Assembly: GCA_021838765.1 (NCBI GenBank) | Contig: JAKCCY010000047.1 | Coordinates: 1 to 18,457 of the forward strand | Source of the DNA: Nitrospirota bacterium | Lineage (GTDB): Bacteria; Nitrospirota_A; Leptospirillia; Leptospirillales; Leptospirillaceae | Direction: 5' to 3' | DNA: 18,457 nucleotides | Shown: piece after piece, positions 15,155 to 18,457 of the stretch | Numbering within the stretch: the stretch's first letter is position 1 | Layout of the letters: each line of letters begins with the position of its first letter | Made by a program: the position numbers and the translations under genes | Notes under the pieces: generated by a model | Seen by the model: the letters and a program-made list of their open reading frames with translations, nothing else | Database searches by the model: none | What the model was told of the DNA's origin: nothing

Positions 15155-15252
15155 AACCCCTCCGATTTCTTGCGACCACTTCCGACGGCAGCGAGGCTGC
15201 TTCCGGAAAACACCACTCCAGTCGACAACAACAAGAATCGAAAGGGATCGCC

Positions 15253-16413
15253 ATGAAACCCTCCAGCATCAAAGATCGACCCTCAAAACGCCGTTTGACG
15301 GCAATCTCCCTGCTTTTTGCCCTGTTGGTACCGATCGCCGGAACAGAGCAGGTTTTTGCCGACACCCAACCCCTGGCATCTCCTGTCAGCACTGACAATA
15401 AACACAAATCAGACAGAGCGGGGAACAACATCGCTCCAGACGGTGACGGACTGTCCTGGAACGGAATTGATGCCCTGAAGGCCTACCGGAAGATGTGGAA
15501 CCCCCTTTCTGCAGGACCGGAGCTCATTCCTATGGCCGATACCGCCCCTCCCGGAGAGTTCTATATCCGGCCATTCTTCTACGGACAGTTTACCCAGGCC
15601 CAGTATACGGACAGCGGAGGCATCCACTCTCTACCGGCCGGCTTCTATCAGACCCAGCTCCTCTCGCTTGCGGAAATCGGAGTCGGACTGACGGACAACA
15701 CCCAGTTTACAATTTTCCCCTCAATGGTCTCGCTTTGGTCCGGGGCCGATGGGCAGATCAACAACGGAAGCGGATTTTCAGACCTGACCATGGAGATCAA
15801 ATATCGCTTTTTTGTTCAGCATCCGGACCGGAAGATCCCCTCGATGGCATTTGCCATGCATGTGACCCTTCCGACATCAAGCTGGACAAATGCACCAGTT
15901 CCACCGGGAGGACTCCCCCCTCTTGCCAGAATCCCATCCACCCATTATGGAGCGCCTGCGATCACTCCGGCGCTTCTGACCCGCTACATCGCCAAACCAT
16001 TCCGTCTTTATGCCGATTTTTTCTATACCTATGATTTTCCAAACAACGCGGCAATCGCCGGATCCCCGGGAAAGCCGCTCGTCCAGTTCGGAGATATTGC
16101 CCAATACCGACTGGGAGCCGAAACAATGATCAATGACAAGACCGGAACCGGTTTCATCCTGGAGTTTGCCGGAGAATCCGGCCTGCCATTTTCTGTCGAC
16201 GGTCTTCCGATCAATGGTGGAGGCGCTCACGTCGGAGCCTTCAATATCTGGGGCATTCAACCCACCTTCGAAACCAATCTCTCAAAAAACATCATTTGCT
16301 CGATCGGAGTGCTTTTGCCGATTGCCGGAACCAACCAGTACCAGTCGATCAATCCCAATTTTTCAATCTACTGGTATTGGGGCCCGGGTGGCGGCGATGT
16401 CGTGGCAAGGTAA
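15253..16413 (+). CDS. Outer-membrane beta-barrel protein (barrel paralogue 1)
   Basis: A 386-residue exported protein. It has a basic N-terminus, a hydrophobic stretch (about 15-30) and a likely signal-peptidase site VFA/DT after residue 36. The mature part is rich in alternating aromatic and polar residues and Gly/Asn turns, as in beta-barrels (for example GEFYIRPFFYGQF). It resembles the MetA-type 'phenol degradation' or transporter barrels, an assignment by feel rather than by motif. The C-terminus (after a Trp/Tyr-rich strand) ends GGGDVVAR rather than in a terminal Phe. AAAGGG at 15241-15246 precedes the ATG. It is a paralogue of the next gene: both share a W-x-P-L-x-[SA]-G-P segment, AKPFRL and a late G-V-x-L-P strand. 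Function is unknown. Confidence 0.8.
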   Translation: MKPSSIKDRPSKRRLTAISLLFALLVPIAGTEQVFADTQPLASPVSTDNKHKSDRAGNNIAPDGDGLSWNGIDALKAYRKMWNPLSAGPELIPMADTAPPGEFYIRPFFYGQFTQAQYTDSGGIHSLPAGFYQTQLLSLAEIGVGLTDNTQFTIFPSMVSLWSGADGQINNGSGFSDLTMEIKYRFFVQHPDRKIPSMAFAMHVTLPTSSWTNAPVPPGGLPPLARIPSTHYGAPAITPALLTRYIAKPFRLYADFFYTYDFPNNAAIAGSPGKPLVQFGDIAQYRLGAETMINDKTGTGFILEFAGESGLPFSVDGLPINGGGAHVGAFNIWGIQPTFETNLSKNIICSIGVLLPIAGTNQYQSINPNFSIYWYWGPGGGDVVAR

Positions 16414-16435
16414 AACACCCAATCTTGAAGTGCGT

Positions 16436-16463
16436 GAGGTTGGAGAAACAGTTCTCCAACCTC
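16436..16463 (+). terminator. Strong hairpin between the two barrel genes
   Basis: A perfect 12-bp stem (16436-16447 with 16452-16463) closes a 4-nt ACAG loop, 22 bp after the first barrel gene's stop and 30 bp before the second gene's GGAGG. It is followed by CATCAACTTTTCC, only a weak T-run. It may be a partial terminator or a stem that protects the upstream message and sets different levels for the two barrels. Confidence 0.6.
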
Positions 16464-16504
16464 CATCAACTTTTCCATTCACCACCACTTATGGAGGCCC
16501 CGAG

Positions 16505-17632
16505 ATGTCTGCACTTTCATGCTTTCGCATCGCACTCCCTGTGCTTCTGTTTTGGCTGTGCGCTCCGGATGCGGCCTGGTCAGGATCTCTTGCCCCATCC
16601 GGATCAGACAACCACCGCAATGCGCCTGCGAATATCCAGCCCTCTTCGGAAGATGACCTGCTCCCCGATATCGACGCGCTCATGAAGCCCGACTACCTGT
16701 CATGGGGACCATTGACAAGCGGTCCATTTTTTACAGGAAACGCCAATACCGTTCCAGTGGGATCGTTTTTTGTCCGCAGTGCCTGGTCTGACAACCTGAT
16801 GTTTGGTCAGGGACTGAACCTGTCGTCAATGACCGGAGAATCGCGCATTGACATCGGAGTCATGAAAAATCTTGAGATGGATCTGGTCGTCCCCATCGGG
16901 ATTAACTCCCAGAACAGTGCCGGAACGGGCAACCAGAGAATGACCGAGTGGGGGGTCGGAGATACGGTGATCTTCTTCCGGTACAACTTTCTTCTGGAAA
17001 ATGATGTCACTTCCCTCTGGCATCGACCATCCCTCACGATCGAACCCCAGTTCGTCCTCCCCACCGGAAAATACACGGAACTCAATCCGACAGCCAATGG
17101 GCTTGACCAGACGGGAAACGGAACCTTTAACGAAGGGCTCTATCTGATCGCAAAAAAAAGCGCAAAACCGTTCCGTCTTTTTTTCATGGCAGGAGATGTC
17201 ATCCAGAATCCGACGACAGTCGGAGCAAACTATGCCTCCAACAACGTTACCTTCACTCCCATTCCCTGCACCGCATCAGGCCAATGCCACACAGGGCGAT
17301 TCAACATGGTGGACGGAAACCTGCTCGACTATTCTCTGGCAGTTGAGCACATCCTGAACGACCACTACGGACTTGGCTATGTCCTTGAGCTGGTGGGACA
17401 GACACAAACGGGCTCAAGCCTTTTCTTCGGAAATGCAACCGTCCCTTCCTGGAGCTTCCTCTGGGCCGCCCCCTCTGTCGAGGCCACATATCCCAATACA
17501 GGAAAAATGGCGGTTACATGGAGCGTTGGGGTTGCACTTCCCCTTTATCAGTCGAATATTCCCGAGATGTATACCCCTTTCGGAATGGCGACTGTCTGGT
17601 ATAACGGCGTCTTCGGCTACAGAGGAGAATAA
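16505..17632 (+). CDS. Outer-membrane beta-barrel protein (barrel paralogue 2)
   Basis: A 375-residue exported protein with a signal peptide (hydrophobic stretch about 8-20, cleavage probably near AWSG, residues 24-27). The mature part has barrel-like strands with Gly/Asn-rich turns, and it shares its overall layout with the preceding protein, including AKPFRL and a final segment with VGVALPLY. A Cys pair in CTASGQC could form a disulfide in a loop. The frame is open from 16133, overlapping the first barrel gene, but the ATG at 16505 has GGAGG at 16493-16497 (7-nt gap) and starts the signal peptide. It is followed after 2 bp by the lipoprotein gene. Substrate or role is unknown. Confidence 0.82.
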   Translation: MSALSCFRIALPVLLFWLCAPDAAWSGSLAPSGSDNHRNAPANIQPSSEDDLLPDIDALMKPDYLSWGPLTSGPFFTGNANTVPVGSFFVRSAWSDNLMFGQGLNLSSMTGESRIDIGVMKNLEMDLVVPIGINSQNSAGTGNQRMTEWGVGDTVIFFRYNFLLENDVTSLWHRPSLTIEPQFVLPTGKYTELNPTANGLDQTGNGTFNEGLYLIAKKSAKPFRLFFMAGDVIQNPTTVGANYASNNVTFTPIPCTASGQCHTGRFNMVDGNLLDYSLAVEHILNDHYGLGYVLELVGQTQTGSSLFFGNATVPSWSFLWAAPSVEATYPNTGKMAVTWSVGVALPLYQSNIPEMYTPFGMATVWYNGVFGYRGE

Positions 17633-17634
17633 AG

Positions 17635-18324
17635 ATGCACAGGAAATCATTGGGAACAATCTTCATCGCAGGAATCATGTCGATTGAACTTCTGGGACTC
17701 GCCCTTCTTTCCGGATGCGCGGAGTCTCCCTCAAAAACAGAATCCGCCCGCATTCTGGAACGTCAAGGATACAGGGCCTATCAGGATCACCGCTGGAGCG
17801 ATGCGGAAGCAAGTTACCGCAAGGCATCGCAACTCGATCCCCAAAATCTCAAGTACAGGAACAACCTTTCTGTCATCCTTCTCCGGGAAGGAAAATGGAA
17901 GGAATCAGAGGATCTTCTCCATCTGGGACAGCCCGGAGAATCCGGGGCCGGAGAATATATCCTCCTCAACCGGGCCAGAGCGCTCCTTATGAACCATCAA
18001 TACTCCCGGGCCAAAAAAGTTCTCGAGGGGATCCGCCTGTCCCCAACGTGGCCTCAGGGCTTCCGAAGGCTTATGGCCTATACCGATATCCGCACAGGAC
18101 ACTTCGGAGAAGCCTTCCTGCTTCTTCATGAAACTCTCCGGCGAAGACCCCGGGATCCAGTGGTCCTGGGGTACCTCTCGATCGTGTACAAGAAAGATGG
18201 ACAGGAGGTACTGGCACAGCAAAATCTCCATCGGGCACTACAACTCTCCCGCTCGCCCCGATTCCGGAGATCACTGGCCCTCCTCTTTAAAGAAACAAGC
18301 GCCGAAAAAAAAGACTCTCCCTGA
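17635..18324 (+). CDS. TPR-containing outer-membrane lipoprotein
   Basis: A 229-residue lipoprotein. The lipobox LSGC at 25-28 predicts cleavage before C28. The following Ala (not Asp) favours sorting to the outer membrane. The mature protein is helical, with tetratricopeptide-like repeats: one clear unit at about 43-74 (QGYRAYQDHRWSDAEASYRK), then degenerate units to about residue 215. Such repeats mediate protein-protein contacts. AGAGGAGA at 17621-17628 serves the ATG at 17635, and only 2 bp separate it from the barrel gene, so the two are almost certainly co-expressed. A role as periplasmic partner of the barrel proteins is inferred from this arrangement. Confidence 0.85.
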   Translation: MHRKSLGTIFIAGIMSIELLGLALLSGCAESPSKTESARILERQGYRAYQDHRWSDAEASYRKASQLDPQNLKYRNNLSVILLREGKWKESEDLLHLGQPGESGAGEYILLNRARALLMNHQYSRAKKVLEGIRLSPTWPQGFRRLMAYTDIRTGHFGEAFLLLHETLRRRPRDPVVLGYLSIVYKKDGQEVLAQQNLHRALQLSRSPRFRRSLALLFKETSAEKKDSP

Positions 18325-18410
18325 TCGACAGGCCATCGGGAAAAGAGTCAGAGAAGAGGCCTTAACAACAGTTAACTTTATGTAAAATATAAAAACAATC
18401 GAAATTCAAC

Positions 18411-18438
18411 AGGGGGTCAGAGGTGCCCGTGACCCCCT
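18411..18438 (+). terminator. Terminator-like hairpin after the lipoprotein gene
   Basis: AGGGGGTCA (18411-18419) pairs perfectly with TGACCCCCT (18430-18438) around a 10-nt loop, followed by TCCATTTTTG. It lies 87 bp after the lipoprotein stop and fits an intrinsic terminator for the barrel/lipoprotein operon. The AT-rich stretch between, with TAAAAT at 18383-18388, could hold a promoter for a gene beyond the window. Confidence 0.6.
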
Positions 18439-18457
18439 TCCATTTTTGTCAACCAAA

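Noticed and set aside
15177..15208. Nested inverted repeat (GCAGC-GAG-GCTGC inside a CCG/CGG pair) ahead of the first barrel gene
   Set aside because: Short imperfect stem without a T-run; not distinguishable from chance in GC-rich DNA.

Overview
The window reads as chromosomal DNA of a Gram-negative bacterium. It encodes outer-membrane barrel proteins with signal peptides and a lipoprotein, next to a conserved housekeeping block. The overall flavour (moderately GC-rich, many TTG/GTG starts, a MOT1-type transporter, paralogous barrels) would fit a Nitrospirota member such as Leptospirillum. That is an impression, not a proof, because no rRNA or unique marker is present. I see no tRNA, rRNA, insertion sequence, prophage or CRISPR array.

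Layout. (1) 1-862: possible tail of an unknown gene, then an adrenodoxin-type 2Fe-2S ferredoxin (+) facing a TusA-like sulfur carrier (-), with a hairpin between them. (2) 863-1312: an AT-rich region with a sigma70-like promoter, a perfect inverted repeat over the promoter, a 43-residue single-span membrane protein (+) and a bidirectional terminator. (3) 1333-13154: fourteen genes all on the minus strand, transcribed right to left: rplI, rpmH, rnpA, yidD, yidC, mnmE, mnmG, rsmG, parA, parB, a bactofilin, mnmA, a DnaQ-type exonuclease and rnc. Many overlap or abut. A near-ideal parS site lies between rsmG and parA. This is the classic origin-proximal block, but rplI rather than dnaA sits ahead of rpmH. 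(4) 13155-13558: promoter for rplI and otherwise no convincing gene. (5) 13559-15154 (+): a MOT1-family (molybdate-type) transporter with a long C-terminal extension. (6) 15253-18324 (+): two paralogous outer-membrane barrel proteins and a TPR lipoprotein, followed by a terminator-like hairpin.

How the genes work together. YidD and YidC serve inner-membrane protein insertion. MnmE/MnmG and MnmA make the two halves of the xm5s2U34 modification of tRNA, and the nearby TusA-like protein could supply sulfur to MnmA. ParA, ParB and parS form the chromosome-segregation system, with a cytoskeletal bactofilin directly after parB. RnpA and RNase III are RNA-processing enzymes.

The most unusual points are the operator-controlled 43-aa membrane protein, a 121-bp out-of-frame overlap of rnpA and yidD, an RNase III with an acidic tail of about 100 residues, and the tandem barrel pair coupled to a lipoprotein. 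I did not find a clear-cut new multi-gene defence or metabolic system.
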